Part shown: in pieces, positions 46,531 through 56,160 of the stretch
Layout of the letters: every line of letters begins with the position of its first letter
How positions within the stretch are numbered: the first letter of the stretch is position 1
Assembly: GCF_024448895.1 (NCBI RefSeq)
Contig: NZ_JAMOIC010000014.1
Location: 62,001-126,000, forward strand
DNA: 64,000 nucleotides
From: Stutzerimonas stutzeri
GTDB lineage: Bacteria; Pseudomonadota; Gammaproteobacteria; Pseudomonadales; Pseudomonadaceae
Direction of reading: 5' to 3'
The notes under the pieces: generated by a model
Database searches by the model: none
What the model was told of the DNA's origin: nothing
The model's input: only the letters and a program-made list of their open reading frames with translations
Translations under genes and position numbers: made by a program

Positions 46531-47742
46531 ATGACCTCATTCCGCAGCGGCCCTGATGCCAAGGGCCTGTTTGGCCACTTCGGCGGTCAGTACGTCGCCG
46601 AAACTCTGATGCCGCTCATTCACGAGCTCGCAGCCGAGTACGAAAAAGCCAAGACCGATCCCGAGTTCGCCAAGGAGCTCGCCTACTTCCAGCGCGACTA
46701 CGTCGGCCGCCCTTCCCCGCTCTATTACGCTGAGCGCCTGACCGAGTTCTGCGGCGGCGCGAAGATCTATCTCAAGCGCGAAGAGCTGAATCACACCGGC
46801 GCGCACAAGATCAACAATTGCATCGGCCAGATCCTCCTGGCGCGGCGCATGGGCAAGCAGCGAATCATCGCCGAGACCGGCGCCGGCATGCACGGTGTGG
46901 CCACTGCCACCGTGGCCGCACGCTTCGGCATGCAGTGCGTGATCTACATGGGCACCACCGACATCGAGCGTCAGCAGGCCAACGTCTTCCGCATGAAGCT
47001 GCTCGGCGCCACGGTGATCCCGGTTACCGCCGGCACTGGCACCCTGAAAGACGCGATGAACGAAGCCCTGCGCGACTGGGTGACCAACATCCACGACACC
47101 TTCTACCTGATCGGCACCGTCGCCGGCCCGCACCCCTACCCGGCCATGGTCCGCGACTTCCAGGCCGTGATCGGCAAGGAAACCCGCGACCAGATGATGG
47201 CTCAGGAAGGTCGCCTGCCCGACTCGCTGGTTGCCTGCATCGGCGGTGGCTCCAACGCCATGGGGCTGTTCCACCCCTTCCTCGACGATAAAAACGTCAA
47301 GATCATTGGTGTCGAAGCAGCCGGCCACGGCATCGAATCCGGCAAGCATGCCGCGAGCCTCAACGGCGGCGTGCCGGGCGTGCTGCACGGCAACCGCACC
47401 TTCCTGCTGCAGGACGACGACGGTCAGATCATCGACGCCCACTCGATTTCCGCCGGCCTCGATTACCCCGGCATCGGCCCGGAACACGCCTGGTTGCATG
47501 ACATCGGCCGCGTCGAATACACCTCGGTGACCGACGACGAAGCCCTCGCTGCGTTCCACAAGTGCTGCCGTCTGGAAGGCATCATCCCGGCCCTGGAAAG
47601 CGCCCACGCGCTGGCAGAGGTCTTCAAGCGGGCACCGACCCTGCCAAAGGATCACCTGATGGTGATCAACCTCTCCGGCCGCGGGGACAAGGACATGCAG
47701 ACCGTCATGCACCACTACGACGAACAGGAAGAACATATATGA
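46531..47742 (+). CDS. trpB: Tryptophan synthase beta chain
   Basis: PLP enzyme joining indole and serine to tryptophan. 403 residues. The PLP lysine is in [10 protein letters not shown], and the phosphate-binding glycine loop in [13 protein letters not shown] 46531 follows AGGAG by 7 bases; further upstream ATG codons overlap the ribosome site. The stop overlaps the trpA start (ATGA). Confidence 0.96.
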   Translation: MTSFRSGPDAKGLFGHFGGQYVAETLMPLIHELAAEYEKAKTDPEFAKELAYFQRDYVGRPSPLYYAERLTEFCGGAKIYLKREELNHTGAHKINNCIGQILLARRMGKQRIIAETGAGMHGVATATVAARFGMQCVIYMGTTDIERQQANVFRMKLLGATVIPVTAGTGTLKDAMNEALRDWVTNIHDTFYLIGTVAGPHPYPAMVRDFQAVIGKETRDQMMAQEGRLPDSLVACIGGGSNAMGLFHPFLDDKNVKIIGVEAAGHGIESGKHAASLNGGVPGVLHGNRTFLLQDDDGQIIDAHSISAGLDYPGIGPEHAWLHDIGRVEYTSVTDDEALAAFHKCCRLEGIIPALESAHALAEVFKRAPTLPKDHLMVINLSGRGDKDMQTVMHHYDEQEEHI

Positions 47743-48548
47743 GCCGTTTGCAGACGCGCTTCGAGCAGCTGAAACAGGAAAACCGTGCGGCCCTGGTGAC
47801 CTTCGTCACCGGCGGCGACCCGGACTACGCCACCTCGCTGGCCATCCTCAAGGGCCTGCCGGACGCCGGTGCCGACATCATCGAACTGGGCATGCCCTTC
47901 ACCGACCCGATGGCCGACGGCCCGGCGATCCAGCTGGCAAACATCCGCGCTCTGGCGGCCAAGCAGGACCTGGCGAAAACCCTGCAGATGGTTCGTGAGT
48001 TCCGCGAGGGCAACCAGACCACCCCGCTGGTGCTGATGGGCTACTTCAACCCCATCCACAAGATGGGCGTCGAGCGCTTCCTCGCCGAGGCCGTTGAAGC
48101 CGGCGTCGACGGCCTGATCGTGGTCGACCTGCCGCCGGAACATAACGAAGACCTCTGCGACCCGGCCCAGGCCGCGGGGATCGACTTCATCCGCCTGACG
48201 ACGCCGACCACCGACGACAAGCGCCTGCCTACCGTGCTCAACGGCAGCTCGGGCTTCGTCTATTACGTCTCGGTGGCCGGTGTGACCGGTGCAGGCTCGG
48301 CCACGCTGGAACACGTCGAAGAAGCCGTAGCACGCCTCAAGCGCCACACCGATCTGCCGCTGTGCATCGGCTTCGGCATCCGCACCCCGGACCAGGCGGC
48401 AGCCATCGCCCGACTGGCAGATGGTGTGGTGGTCGGCTCGGCGCTGATCGATCAGATTGCGAATGCCGAAACGTCCGAGCAGGCAGTCGAGGGCGTGTTG
48501 GGTTTGTGCAGGGAGCTTAGCGAAGGCGTGCGCAAAGCTCGCGATTGA
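47739..48548 (+). CDS. trpA: Tryptophan synthase alpha chain
   Basis: Splits indoleglycerol phosphate to indole and glyceraldehyde 3-phosphate. 269 residues, TIM barrel. The catalytic glutamate is in [16 protein letters not shown], with the second acid residue, aspartate, in the same run. [18 protein letters not shown] is the phosphate site. ATG 47739 overlaps the trpB stop. Confidence 0.96.
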   Translation: MSRLQTRFEQLKQENRAALVTFVTGGDPDYATSLAILKGLPDAGADIIELGMPFTDPMADGPAIQLANIRALAAKQDLAKTLQMVREFREGNQTTPLVLMGYFNPIHKMGVERFLAEAVEAGVDGLIVVDLPPEHNEDLCDPAQAAGIDFIRLTTPTTDDKRLPTVLNGSSGFVYYVSVAGVTGAGSATLEHVEEAVARLKRHTDLPLCIGFGIRTPDQAAAIARLADGVVVGSALIDQIANAETSEQAVEGVLGLCRELSEGVRKARD

Positions 48549-48640
48549 AGTCTTTCGTGAGCTGAGCCAGCCTACATAAGATCAGAACTCCCTCCGCCAC
48601 ACCTGCTGGCGGTCGGCTAAGCACTGCGCATCTATCTCTA

Positions 48641-48668
48641 TAAAAGAGAACCGGGCCAAGGGGCCCGG
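48641..48668 (-). terminator. Terminator of the acyl-CoA dehydrogenase operon
   Basis: CCGGGCC / GGCCCGG stem with a short loop, followed on the minus strand by TTCTCTTTTA. It lies 20 bases after the stop of the last operon gene. The plus strand lacks a T run, so I assign it to the minus strand only. Confidence 0.75.
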
Positions 48669-48687
48669 TCGTGGTGTGGCGAGCGCG

Positions 48688-49830
48688 TTACGCCACCTGC
48701 ATCAACTTCGCATAGGCCTTCAAATGATGATCATCGTCCCCAAACTGGTGGGCGATCATCACCAGACGTTTGGCGTGGTGGGCGAGGTTGTACTCCCAGG
48801 TCATGCCGATGCCGCCGTGCAGCTGGATGGCTTCCTCGGCCACCTTGCGTGCGGCGCGGGCGCAGATGTATTTGGCGGCGGCGATGATGCGGCGGCGGTC
48901 GTCGTTGTCTTCGCCGTCGGCGAAGGTCGCGGCGAGGATCGCCATGCTGGTGGCCTGCTCCAGCTCGGTCTGCATGTCCACCATGCGGTGCTGCAGCACC
49001 TGGAACTTGCCGATCGGCACGCCGAATTGCTTGCGCGTCTTCAGGTAATCCAGGGTCAGCTTGCAGGCTTCGTCCATGCTGCCCAGCGCATCGGCGCACT
49101 GCGCGGCGATAGCCCGGCCCTGCTGGTAGCGCAGCGCGGGTAGTGCATTGCCGATTTCGCCAAGCACGGCGTCAGCACCCACCTGCACGTTGTCGAGGAA
49201 TAGCTCGCAGCCCTTACGCCCATCGATGGTCGGGAAGACGCGGCGACTGACACCTTGAGAGTTCGGATCGACCAGGAACAAGCTGATGCCGGCCTCATCG
49301 CGGCTATCACCTGAACTGCGCGCGGAGACGATGATCTTACCGGCGCTGTGTCCGCCGATTACCACGGCCTTTCGCCCGGACAGGCGATAACCGCCGTCGA
49401 CCGCTTCAGCTTCGGTCTGTACATCGTGCAGGTTGTAGTGGCTTTGCGGCTCGTCGAAAGCCACCGCCAACTGCAGCGAGCCGGCCGCGACCTGCGGCAG
49501 CAAGTCTGCTATTTGCGCGTCGCTGCCCAGCTGATTGAGCAATCCGCCGCCGAAGATGACCGATTGCAGGTAAGGCTCCAGCGTCAGGCCGCGGCCCAGC
49601 TCAGTCATCACCAGCATGATTTCCACACCGCCGCCGCCAAAGCCGCCTATCTCTTCCTCAAACGGCACGGCAGTCAGGCCCAGCTCGCCCAGCTGGCCCC
49701 AGAACTCGGCAGAAAAGCCCAGTTCCGACTCGCTGAATTTCTCGCGCTGCTCGAACGGGTAGGCGTCGCGCACCAGACGCGCCGCGGTGTCTTGCAGCAT
49801 TTGCTGCTCTTCAGTCAGTTTGAAGTCCAT
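48688..49830 (-). CDS. Acyl-CoA dehydrogenase family protein (second)
   Basis: 380 residues, FAD flavoprotein oxidising an acyl-CoA in beta-oxidation. N-terminal DFKLTEEQQMLQDTAARLV, and the C-terminal IQLHGGIGMTWEYNLAHHAKR loop that binds FAD. It lies 12 bases after another acyl-CoA dehydrogenase gene; such pairs sometimes make heterotetramers, as in actinobacterial steroid catabolism. The middle domain lacks the clear YxEPxxGSD run seen in the partner, and reads LQLAVAFDEPQSHYN instead. Confidence 0.88.
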   Translation of the reverse strand: MDFKLTEEQQMLQDTAARLVRDAYPFEQREKFSESELGFSAEFWGQLGELGLTAVPFEEEIGGFGGGGVEIMLVMTELGRGLTLEPYLQSVIFGGGLLNQLGSDAQIADLLPQVAAGSLQLAVAFDEPQSHYNLHDVQTEAEAVDGGYRLSGRKAVVIGGHSAGKIIVSARSSGDSRDEAGISLFLVDPNSQGVSRRVFPTIDGRKGCELFLDNVQVGADAVLGEIGNALPALRYQQGRAIAAQCADALGSMDEACKLTLDYLKTRKQFGVPIGKFQVLQHRMVDMQTELEQATSMAILAATFADGEDNDDRRRIIAAAKYICARAARKVAEEAIQLHGGIGMTWEYNLAHHAKRLVMIAHQFGDDDHHLKAYAKLMQVA

Positions 49831-49842
49831 TGCGGTGCCCCC

Positions 49843-51039
49843 TTACAGCTCGAGAATCATCTTCGAGACGATGTTCTTCTGGATTTCGTTGGAGCCGCCG
49901 AAGATCGACAGCTTGCGCATGTTGAAGTAGTCGCCTGCCAGCGACGCGCTGTAGTCGGCGTGCAAGAGGTCGCCTTCGTAGTCCAGCTGCATTTCCTCTT
50001 CAAGGAACGGCAGCGCGTACGGGCCGATGACCTTGCGCAGCAGGCTGGTGATGGCCTGGCGGATCTCGGTGCCCTTGACCTTGAGGATCGAGGATTCGGC
50101 GCCAGGCACGCCCCCTTCCTTCGCGGCCGCAAGAATGCGGAGGGTGCTCATCTCGATGGCCATCAGCTGCATTTCGACCTCCGCAACCTGAGCGCGGAAC
50201 AATGGGTCTTCGAGCATCGGTTTGCCGTCGCAGACTTCCTTCATGGCGATGCGCTTCAGATGCGCCAGCGCAGCCTTGGAGGCGCCGATGCCGGCCAGGC
50301 CGGTGCGCTCGTGGGTCAGCAGGTATTTGGCGCAGGTCCAGCCCTGGTTTTCCTCGCCGACGAGGTTTTCCACCGGCACGCGCACGTTGTCGAAGAAGAC
50401 TTCGTTGACCTCGTGGTCGCCGTCCAGGGTGATGATCGGCCGCACGCTGATGCCCGGGCTCTTCATGTCGATCAACAGGAAGCTGATGCCGCGCTGCTGC
50501 TGGGCTTCAGGGTCGGTGCGCACCAGGCAGAAGATCATGTTGGCGTGCTGGCCGAGGGTGGTCCAGGTCTTCTGGCCGTTGACCACGTAGTGGTCGCCAT
50601 CGCGCACGGCGCGGGTCTTCAGGCTGGCCAGATCGGAACCGGCGCCGGGTTCGGAGTAGCCCTGGCACCACCAGTCTTCACCGGAGAGGATGCGCGGCAG
50701 GTAGTGGTCCTTCTGCTGCTGGCTGCCGAACTTGATGATTACCGGGGCGACCATGTTGACGCCGAACGGCACGGTCCGCGGTGCGCCGAACTGGGCGCAT
50801 TCCTCGTCGAAGATGTGCTTCTCGACCGGGCCCCAGGTGGTGCCGCCCAGCTCCACCGGCCAGCCCGGCGCGTACCAGCCGCGCTTGACCAGGATCTGCT
50901 GCCAGCGCTCGTGATCCTGCTTGGACATGTGCTTGCCGAGCTTGACCTTGGCGGCGATGTCCGCCGGCAGCTCGTTTGTCAGGAAGGCGCGCACTTCATC
51001 GCGGAAGGCGAGCTCTTCGGCCGTGTAGTTGACGTTCAT
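49843..51039 (-). CDS. Acyl-CoA dehydrogenase (first)
   Basis: 398 residues. CQGYSEPGAGSDLASLKTRA is the FAD/substrate signature, and VVNGQKTWTTLGQHA the second. C-terminal SIFGGSNEIQKNIVSKMIL is the FAD-dimer loop. ATG 51039 follows GAGGA by 7 bases; a much longer frame to 51780 is an antisense-type shadow of the upstream gene. Second gene of the operon, 46 bases after the bifunctional enzyme. Confidence 0.92.
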   Translation of the reverse strand: MNVNYTAEELAFRDEVRAFLTNELPADIAAKVKLGKHMSKQDHERWQQILVKRGWYAPGWPVELGGTTWGPVEKHIFDEECAQFGAPRTVPFGVNMVAPVIIKFGSQQQKDHYLPRILSGEDWWCQGYSEPGAGSDLASLKTRAVRDGDHYVVNGQKTWTTLGQHANMIFCLVRTDPEAQQQRGISFLLIDMKSPGISVRPIITLDGDHEVNEVFFDNVRVPVENLVGEENQGWTCAKYLLTHERTGLAGIGASKAALAHLKRIAMKEVCDGKPMLEDPLFRAQVAEVEMQLMAIEMSTLRILAAAKEGGVPGAESSILKVKGTEIRQAITSLLRKVIGPYALPFLEEEMQLDYEGDLLHADYSASLAGDYFNMRKLSIFGGSNEIQKNIVSKMILEL

Positions 51040-51085
51040 GGATGAATCCTCGATATCCGATCGGCAGAGTGCAGGCGGGCGGTGC

Positions 51086-53191
51086 TCATTGCCCGGCCTG
51101 CCATTCGGTGAAGGTGCGGCCTTCGGCGGCCAGTTTTTCCAGCAGTGGCGCCGGTTTCCACCAGTCGCCGCAACGTGCGTGCAGCTCCTTGACCCGCGCC
51201 AGCACGGTGTCCAGGCCAACGCTGTCGGCATAGAACATCGGCCCGCCGTGGAAGGCCGGGAAGCCGTAGCCGTTGAGGTAGATGACGTCGATGTCGCTGG
51301 AGCGCTGGGCGATGCCCTCTTCGAGAATCTTCGCGCCCTCGTTGACCAGCGCAAAGATGCAGCGTCCGACGATGTACTGCTCGTCCAGCGCCTTTCGCTC
51401 GATGCCTTTCTCTTGTGATGCAGCTTCCAGCATAGGCGTGAGTTCAGGGTTCTCCAGCGGCGTTCGGTTGCCCGGCTCGTAGCGGTAGTAGCCGGCGCCG
51501 GTCTTCTGGCCCAGCATGCCGGCGGCGCAGAGCTTGTCGGACACGGTGGGGAAATCCAGGTGCGCCGGCAGGGTTGCGCGCTGGCGCTTGCGGATCGCCT
51601 GGCCGATGTCGAGGCCCGACAGATCGCGCATGGCGAACGGCCCCATGGCCATGCCGAAATTACGTAGCGCACCGTCGACCTGTTGTGGCGTGGCACCCTC
51701 CTCCAGGAGGAATTCCGCCTCGCGGCCGTACTGGAAGACCATGCGGTTGCCGACGAAGCCGTCGCAGACACCCACAACAACCGAAACCTTCTTCAGCTGC
51801 TTGCCGATGGCCATGGCGGTGGCGAGCACCTCATTGCTGGTCTTCTCGCCGCGCACCACTTCCAGCAGGCGCATGACGTTGGCCGGACTGAAAAAGTGCA
51901 GGCCGACCACGTCTCCCGGTCGTTTGGTGAAGGCGGCGATAGCGTCCAGATCCAGCGATGAGGTGTTGGAAGCGAGAATCGCGCCGGGCTTGCATACCGC
52001 ATCCAGCTGTTCGAACACCTGCTGCTTGACGCCCATTTCCTCGAACACCGCCTCGACCACCACATCGGCATCGGCCAGCGCGGCGTGCTCGGTTACGCCT
52101 TCGACCAGCGCGAGGCGCTTCTCCATCGCCTCCTCGGTCAGGCTGCCGCGCTTGACGCTGGCTGCATAGGTATCTCGGGCACGCTGCAAACCGCGTTGCA
52201 GCGCTTCGTCATTTATTTCCAGCAGCTTCACCGGAACCCCAGCATTGGCGAAGCTCAGCGCGATGCCGACACCCATGGTGCCGCCACCGATCACCGCTGC
52301 TGTCTTGATCGTGCGCGGCTTCACGTCGGAAGGCAGATCATTGATCTTGCCCGCCTGGCGTTCTGAAAAGAAAGAATGGATGAGTGCGCCGCGTTGTGGC
52401 GAGTTCAGGCACTCGGCGAAGAGTTCGCGCTCACGCTTGAGGCCCTCGGTCAGCGGCAGCTTTGTCGCGGCCTCGACCGCCGCGATGCAACGCAGCGGCG
52501 AGAACAGCCCAGGCATTCGCTTGGCCACCTCGGCGTGCTTGGCGCGGATCAGTGCCTCGTTGTCGGCGCCTTCGAGCCCGTGGGTCTGTTCGCCCGTGCG
52601 GCGCGGGCCGCGGCCTTCGTCTACGAGCCGACGCGCATAAGCCAGGCCGGCGCCCGTCAGCTCACCTTCGAACAGCTCGTCGACGATGTGATGCTCGACC
52701 GCCTCCGCCGCACCGATGGGAGTGCCGCTGACAATCATGTCCAGCGCCTTCTCGACACCGGCCAGACGCGGCAGCCGCTGGGTACCACCGGCACCGGGTA
52801 ACAGACCCAGCTTCACTTCCGGCAGGCCGACCTTGGCGTCCTTGCGGGCGATCCGGTAATGACAACCCAGCGCGACTTCAAGTCCGCCGCCCAGCGCAGT
52901 GCCATGGATCACCGCTACGCTCGGCTTGCTGCAGCCTTCGATGACCTCGATCACCTCCGGCAGGCTCGGCGCTTGCGGGGGCTTGCCGAACTCCTTGATG
53001 TCAGCGCCAGCAATAAAGGTATTGCCCTCGCACACCAGCGCCACGGCACGGGCCTGCTGGTCCGCTTCGGCGTGCTGAAAGGCCTTCAGCAGGCCTTCAC
53101 GCACCGCCTGGCCGAGGGCATTGACCGGTGGGTTGTTGACCGTTATCAGAGCGATCTCGCCCTGAATTTCGAGCCTTACGGCGTCCGTCAT
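51086..53191 (-). CDS. Bifunctional enoyl-CoA hydratase / 3-hydroxyacyl-CoA dehydrogenase
   Basis: 701 residues, FadB/FadJ type. The hydratase domain (about residues 1-190) has the oxyanion hole [10 protein letters not shown] and catalytic glutamates in [10 protein letters not shown] and [20 protein letters not shown]. The NAD-binding site is [21 protein letters not shown] (about 295), with the dehydrogenase motif [16 protein letters not shown]. Domain order matches peroxisomal-type multifunctional enzymes and FadJ. It heads the operon with the two acyl-CoA dehydrogenases; no thiolase gene is present here. Confidence 0.92.
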   Translation of the reverse strand: MTDAVRLEIQGEIALITVNNPPVNALGQAVREGLLKAFQHAEADQQARAVALVCEGNTFIAGADIKEFGKPPQAPSLPEVIEVIEGCSKPSVAVIHGTALGGGLEVALGCHYRIARKDAKVGLPEVKLGLLPGAGGTQRLPRLAGVEKALDMIVSGTPIGAAEAVEHHIVDELFEGELTGAGLAYARRLVDEGRGPRRTGEQTHGLEGADNEALIRAKHAEVAKRMPGLFSPLRCIAAVEAATKLPLTEGLKRERELFAECLNSPQRGALIHSFFSERQAGKINDLPSDVKPRTIKTAAVIGGGTMGVGIALSFANAGVPVKLLEINDEALQRGLQRARDTYAASVKRGSLTEEAMEKRLALVEGVTEHAALADADVVVEAVFEEMGVKQQVFEQLDAVCKPGAILASNTSSLDLDAIAAFTKRPGDVVGLHFFSPANVMRLLEVVRGEKTSNEVLATAMAIGKQLKKVSVVVGVCDGFVGNRMVFQYGREAEFLLEEGATPQQVDGALRNFGMAMGPFAMRDLSGLDIGQAIRKRQRATLPAHLDFPTVSDKLCAAGMLGQKTGAGYYRYEPGNRTPLENPELTPMLEAASQEKGIERKALDEQYIVGRCIFALVNEGAKILEEGIAQRSSDIDVIYLNGYGFPAFHGGPMFYADSVGLDTVLARVKELHARCGDWWKPAPLLEKLAAEGRTFTEWQAGQ

Positions 53192-53453
53192 GGCAGGCCT
53201 CCGCTTGTGAAATGATGATTAGAGTTGTTATTTCACGGAATCTTGTTTCGCACAGCAGAATAGTAGAGTCATTTCCGCATGTCGAGAGACTGGCAATAAT
53301 CAATGACCCTAGCAAGCGCCATAAGCTAGGTAGCGTTGCTGGCATAACCGGGGAAGGGGCTATATCGCCCTTCTGCAGCACCAAGGTGACGGCAGCGGAC
53401 CCAGCTTGGGATTGCCGACTGGCCGCTTATTGAATGACCAAAACGGCAGGCAT
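53192..53453. other. Intergenic region upstream of the beta-oxidation operon
   Basis: About 260 bases without a credible gene between the bifunctional enzyme start and the gabD terminator. It should hold the operon promoter. No confident promoter or operator match is seen. Confidence 0.5.
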
Positions 53454-53488
53454 AAAAAAGGAGCCGGCCCCCAGGGGGAACCGGCTCC
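53454..53488 (-). terminator. Rho-independent terminator of gabD
   Basis: GGAGCCGG / CCGGCTCC stem, C/G-rich loop, followed on the minus strand by TTTTTT. It lies 15 bases after the gabD stop. Confidence 0.9.
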
Positions 53489-53503
53489 TCGTAGTTCAGC
53501 GCA

Positions 53504-54952
53504 TTACAGCCCGAGGCAGAGGTACTTGATCTCGAGGTAATCCTCAATGCCGTACTTGGAGCCTTCGCGTCCCAGACCGGAGGACTTCACCCCACCAAAC
53601 GGCGCCACCTCGGTGGAAATCATGCCGGTGTTGACGCCGATCATCCCCGACTCGATGGCCTCGGCGACGCGGAACACTCGGCCCAAATCACGCGCATAAA
53701 AGTAGGCGGCCAATCCGAACTCGGTATCGTTGGCCAGGGCAATGCCCTCGGCCTCGTCCTTGAAGCGGAACAGCGGCGCCAGCGGGCCGAAGGTCTCTTC
53801 CTTCGCCACCTTGGCATCGTGCGGGACGTTGACCATCAGGGTCGGCTCGAAATAGCTGCCGCCCATTTGGTGGGCCTTGCCCCCGGTGAGGACCTTGGCG
53901 CCATTGGCCACCGCGTCTTCGATGTGCTCGCGCACCTTGGCGGCCGCGCGGTCGTCGATCAGCGGGCCGATATCGACGCCTTCGTCCAAGCCGTTGCCGA
54001 CCTTGAGCTTGGCCACCGCTGCCTGGAATTTCTCGGCGAACGCGTCATAGACCGAATCCTGCACATAGATGCGATTGACGCAGACGCAGGTCTGCCCGGC
54101 ATTGCGGTACTTGGACTGCATGGCACCCTTTACCGCTTCGTCGAGGTCGGCATCGTCGAACACCAGAAAGGGCGCATTGCCGCCCAGTTCCAGCGAGAGC
54201 TTCTTGATGCCCGGCGCGCACTGGGCCATCAGCTTGGCGCCGACTTCGGTGGAGCCGGTGAAGCTAAGTTTGCGCACGGTCGGGTTGGCGGTCAGTTCGT
54301 CGCCGATATCGCCGGCCGAACCGGTGATCACGCTGAAGACACCTTTCGGAATTCCGGCGCGCTCGGCCAACTCGGCCAAGGCCAGCGCCGAGAATGGCGT
54401 CTGGCTGGCGGGTTTGAGCACCATGGTGCAGCCCGCCGCGAGCGCCGGGCCCGCCTTGCGGGTGATCATCGCTGCAGGGAAATTCCACGGTGTGATGGCC
54501 GCGGTCACGCCAATCGGCTGCTTGATGACGATGATGCGCTTGTCTTTCTGATGCCCAGGGATGGTGTCGCCATAGATGCGCTTGGCTTCCTCGGCGAACC
54601 ACTCGATAAAAGAGGCGGCATAGGCGATCTCGCCCTTCGACTCGGCCAGCGGCTTTCCCTGCTCCAGCGTCATCAGACGACCCAGATCGTCCTGGTTTTC
54701 CATCATCAGTTCGAACCAACGGCGCAGCTTCTGCGAACGCTCCTTGGCGGTCAGATCACGCCAGGCCGGCAGCGCGCGCTCGGCAGCCTCGATGGCGCGG
54801 CGCGTCTCGGCAGCGCCCATTTTCGGCACGGTGCCAAGGATCTCGTTGCTGGCCGGGTTGTTGACCTTGATGGTCTGGCCGCTGTCCGCGTCCTGCCAGG
54901 CTCCGTCGATATAAGCCTGCTGGCGGAACAGCTTGGTGTCTTTGAGTTGCAT
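53504..54952 (-). CDS. gabD: NAD(P)-dependent succinate-semialdehyde dehydrogenase
   Basis: 482 residues, oxidises succinate semialdehyde to succinate in GABA breakdown. Cofactor motif FTGSTEVGAKL, catalytic glutamate in LELGGNAPFLVFDDADLD and cysteine in GQTCVCVNRIYVQ. The early TPWNFPAAMITRKAGPALAAG is aldehyde-dehydrogenase-typical. ATG 54952 follows CAGGAG by 7 bases; the longer frame from 55018 is unsupported. A glutarate-semialdehyde substrate (DavD) cannot be ruled out; no gabT lies nearby. Confidence 0.88.
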   Translation of the reverse strand: MQLKDTKLFRQQAYIDGAWQDADSGQTIKVNNPASNEILGTVPKMGAAETRRAIEAAERALPAWRDLTAKERSQKLRRWFELMMENQDDLGRLMTLEQGKPLAESKGEIAYAASFIEWFAEEAKRIYGDTIPGHQKDKRIIVIKQPIGVTAAITPWNFPAAMITRKAGPALAAGCTMVLKPASQTPFSALALAELAERAGIPKGVFSVITGSAGDIGDELTANPTVRKLSFTGSTEVGAKLMAQCAPGIKKLSLELGGNAPFLVFDDADLDEAVKGAMQSKYRNAGQTCVCVNRIYVQDSVYDAFAEKFQAAVAKLKVGNGLDEGVDIGPLIDDRAAAKVREHIEDAVANGAKVLTGGKAHQMGGSYFEPTLMVNVPHDAKVAKEETFGPLAPLFRFKDEAEGIALANDTEFGLAAYFYARDLGRVFRVAEAIESGMIGVNTGMISTEVAPFGGVKSSGLGREGSKYGIEDYLEIKYLCLGL

Positions 54953-55281
54953 GGCAGTCTCCTGAGAGCCGGCACGGCGCCGGAAAATGAGCCACGGCCC
55001 TGAGGCCGTTGTGGGCAATTGGCAGTGGAATCCGCCTGACCTAGGTCAGAACGAGGGAAGGCCTCGGGGTTCCTGCTGCATAATTGGGCGTTTGAAATCT
55101 CGAACGAATGCTAGGCTTTCCGCCAATAAACAGGCAACACCATGTTCGGAAAAATTAACGCGCCATAGCTCAGCCTGATGACCGGCGGGACGGCCGTCCG
55201 ACGCCCCGCTCCGTCTGCCACGCAGCCGCCGATGCGCCATGGACGACCGCAGACGACATGCGTATGATTGCGCCCCGCAAC
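54953..55281. other. Intergenic region between gabD and the tRNA locus
   Basis: About 330 bases without a gene. GC is lower near 55080-55150. No promoter or terminator is clear enough to list. Confidence 0.5.
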
Positions 55282-55324
55282 GCACCAGTAGCTCAGCTGG
55301 ATAGAGTACTGCCCTCCGAAGGCA
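55282..55324 (+). pseudogene. 5' half of a tRNA-Arg gene
   Basis: Forty-odd bases (GCACCAGTAGCTCAGCTGGA... through CTCCGAAGGC) match the start of the intact tRNA-Arg(CCG) 103 bases downstream with one change (T for C before the anticodon stem). The similarity stops just after the anticodon loop. The T arm and acceptor 3' side are missing, so it cannot make a tRNA. Confidence 0.85.
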
Positions 55325-55384
55325 ATACTCACCGAGTTGAGAAGGGTGTCAGCTAATGGTCAAATAGACCGCCGCAACACATGC

Positions 55385-55461
55385 GCACCAGTAGCTCAGC
55401 TGGATAGAGTACCGCCCTCCGAAGGCGGGGGTCGTGGGTTCGAATCCCGCCTGGTGCGCCA
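55385..55461 (+). tRNA. tRNA-Arg (anticodon CCG)
   Basis: 77 bases. Acceptor GCACCAG pairs with CTGGTGC; D arm begins TAGCTCAGCTGGAT; anticodon stem CCGCC/GGCGG holds the loop CTCCGAA, anticodon CCG; T arm GTGGGTTCGAATCCCGC; encoded G-CCA end. All arms pair. This tRNA type is a common integration site, and accessory DNA begins downstream. Confidence 0.96.
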
Positions 55462-55819
55462 TATCTCTTTGTTTTATAAACTTTTTTATAAAGCTCAAGC
55501 CGATTCAAATCTCGTGCTGGCCCACTCCTGCACGAACCTCCCGATGTCGGCCGTCAGACGCGACGAGCACTGCCCTGGCCACCGTTTTTGGCTGTATTTC
55601 GGGCTGTGCCAATTCTGTGCCTATACCGTGCCGCATCCTCTGACGGAGTGCCATCCCTTGCCACCTGCACGAGCACTAGCTCATCGCGCGACGCACATAC
55701 GCTCAAAACAGCCGCGCTGCACTCAGCCGAATTCAGAAGCTCAGCCCTTACCCCACAAACGTAGCTCCCGATCCAGACCATGGAAAACGCAGCAAGTGAT
55801 AAGACAGCTGAACATAATC
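55462..55819. other. tRNA-proximal region without a recognised gene
   Basis: About 358 bases between the tRNA and the IS3 element. A short A/T-rich stretch follows the tRNA (TTTTATAAACTTTTTTATAA). I see no gene; it may be residue of island DNA adjacent to an attachment site. Confidence 0.45.
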
Positions 55820-55881
55820 TGAATCGCCCCTAGTTTCGTAGACACCTCCAGGCCTCATAATACGGCCCACTAGGAGGAGTC

Positions 55882-56160
55882 ATGAGCAACCCGCGTTATC
55901 CCGAATAATTCAAAATCGAAGCAGTCAAACAGGTGACCGAACGAGGTCTGCCAGTGGCGGAGGTAGCTGCTCGTTTGGGCATGTCGACCCACAGCCTGTA
56001 TGCCTGGGTTAAGCGCTACAGCAAGCCCCAAGAGCGGCGCGCGCAAGAGGACGATCAGCAAGCTGAGCTGCGTCGTCTTCGTACCGAACTCAAGCGCGTG
56101 ACCGAAGAGCGAGACATCCTAAAAAAGGCCGCCGCGTACTTTGCCAAGGAGTGCGGCTGA
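55882..56160 (+). pseudogene. IS3 OrfA with an early stop codon
   Basis: 92-codon helix-turn-helix and leucine-zipper protein that binds the element ends. ATG 55882 follows AGGAGGA. Codon 9 (55906-55908) is TAA where the homologous position should be a glutamate or other sense codon (PRYPE-stop-FKIEAVKQV). The rest is open and includes LPVAEVAARLGMSTHSLYAWVKRY. The A-AAA-AAG slip heptamer is at 56121-56127 in the correct frame. A GTG at 55933 could restart translation, lacking the HTH start. Confidence 0.85.

Noticed and set aside
48641-48668. Bidirectional terminator serving trpA as well
   Set aside because: The plus strand lacks a T run after the stem, so only minus-strand function is supported.
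49348-51045. A 565-codon plus-strand frame
   Set aside because: Antisense to two acyl-CoA dehydrogenases; histidine/arginine/alanine-rich composition typical of shadow frames.
51040-51780. N-terminal extension of the first acyl-CoA dehydrogenase
   Set aside because: The extra 247 codons are arginine/serine-rich, overlap the bifunctional enzyme out of frame and precede a good start with a ribosome site.
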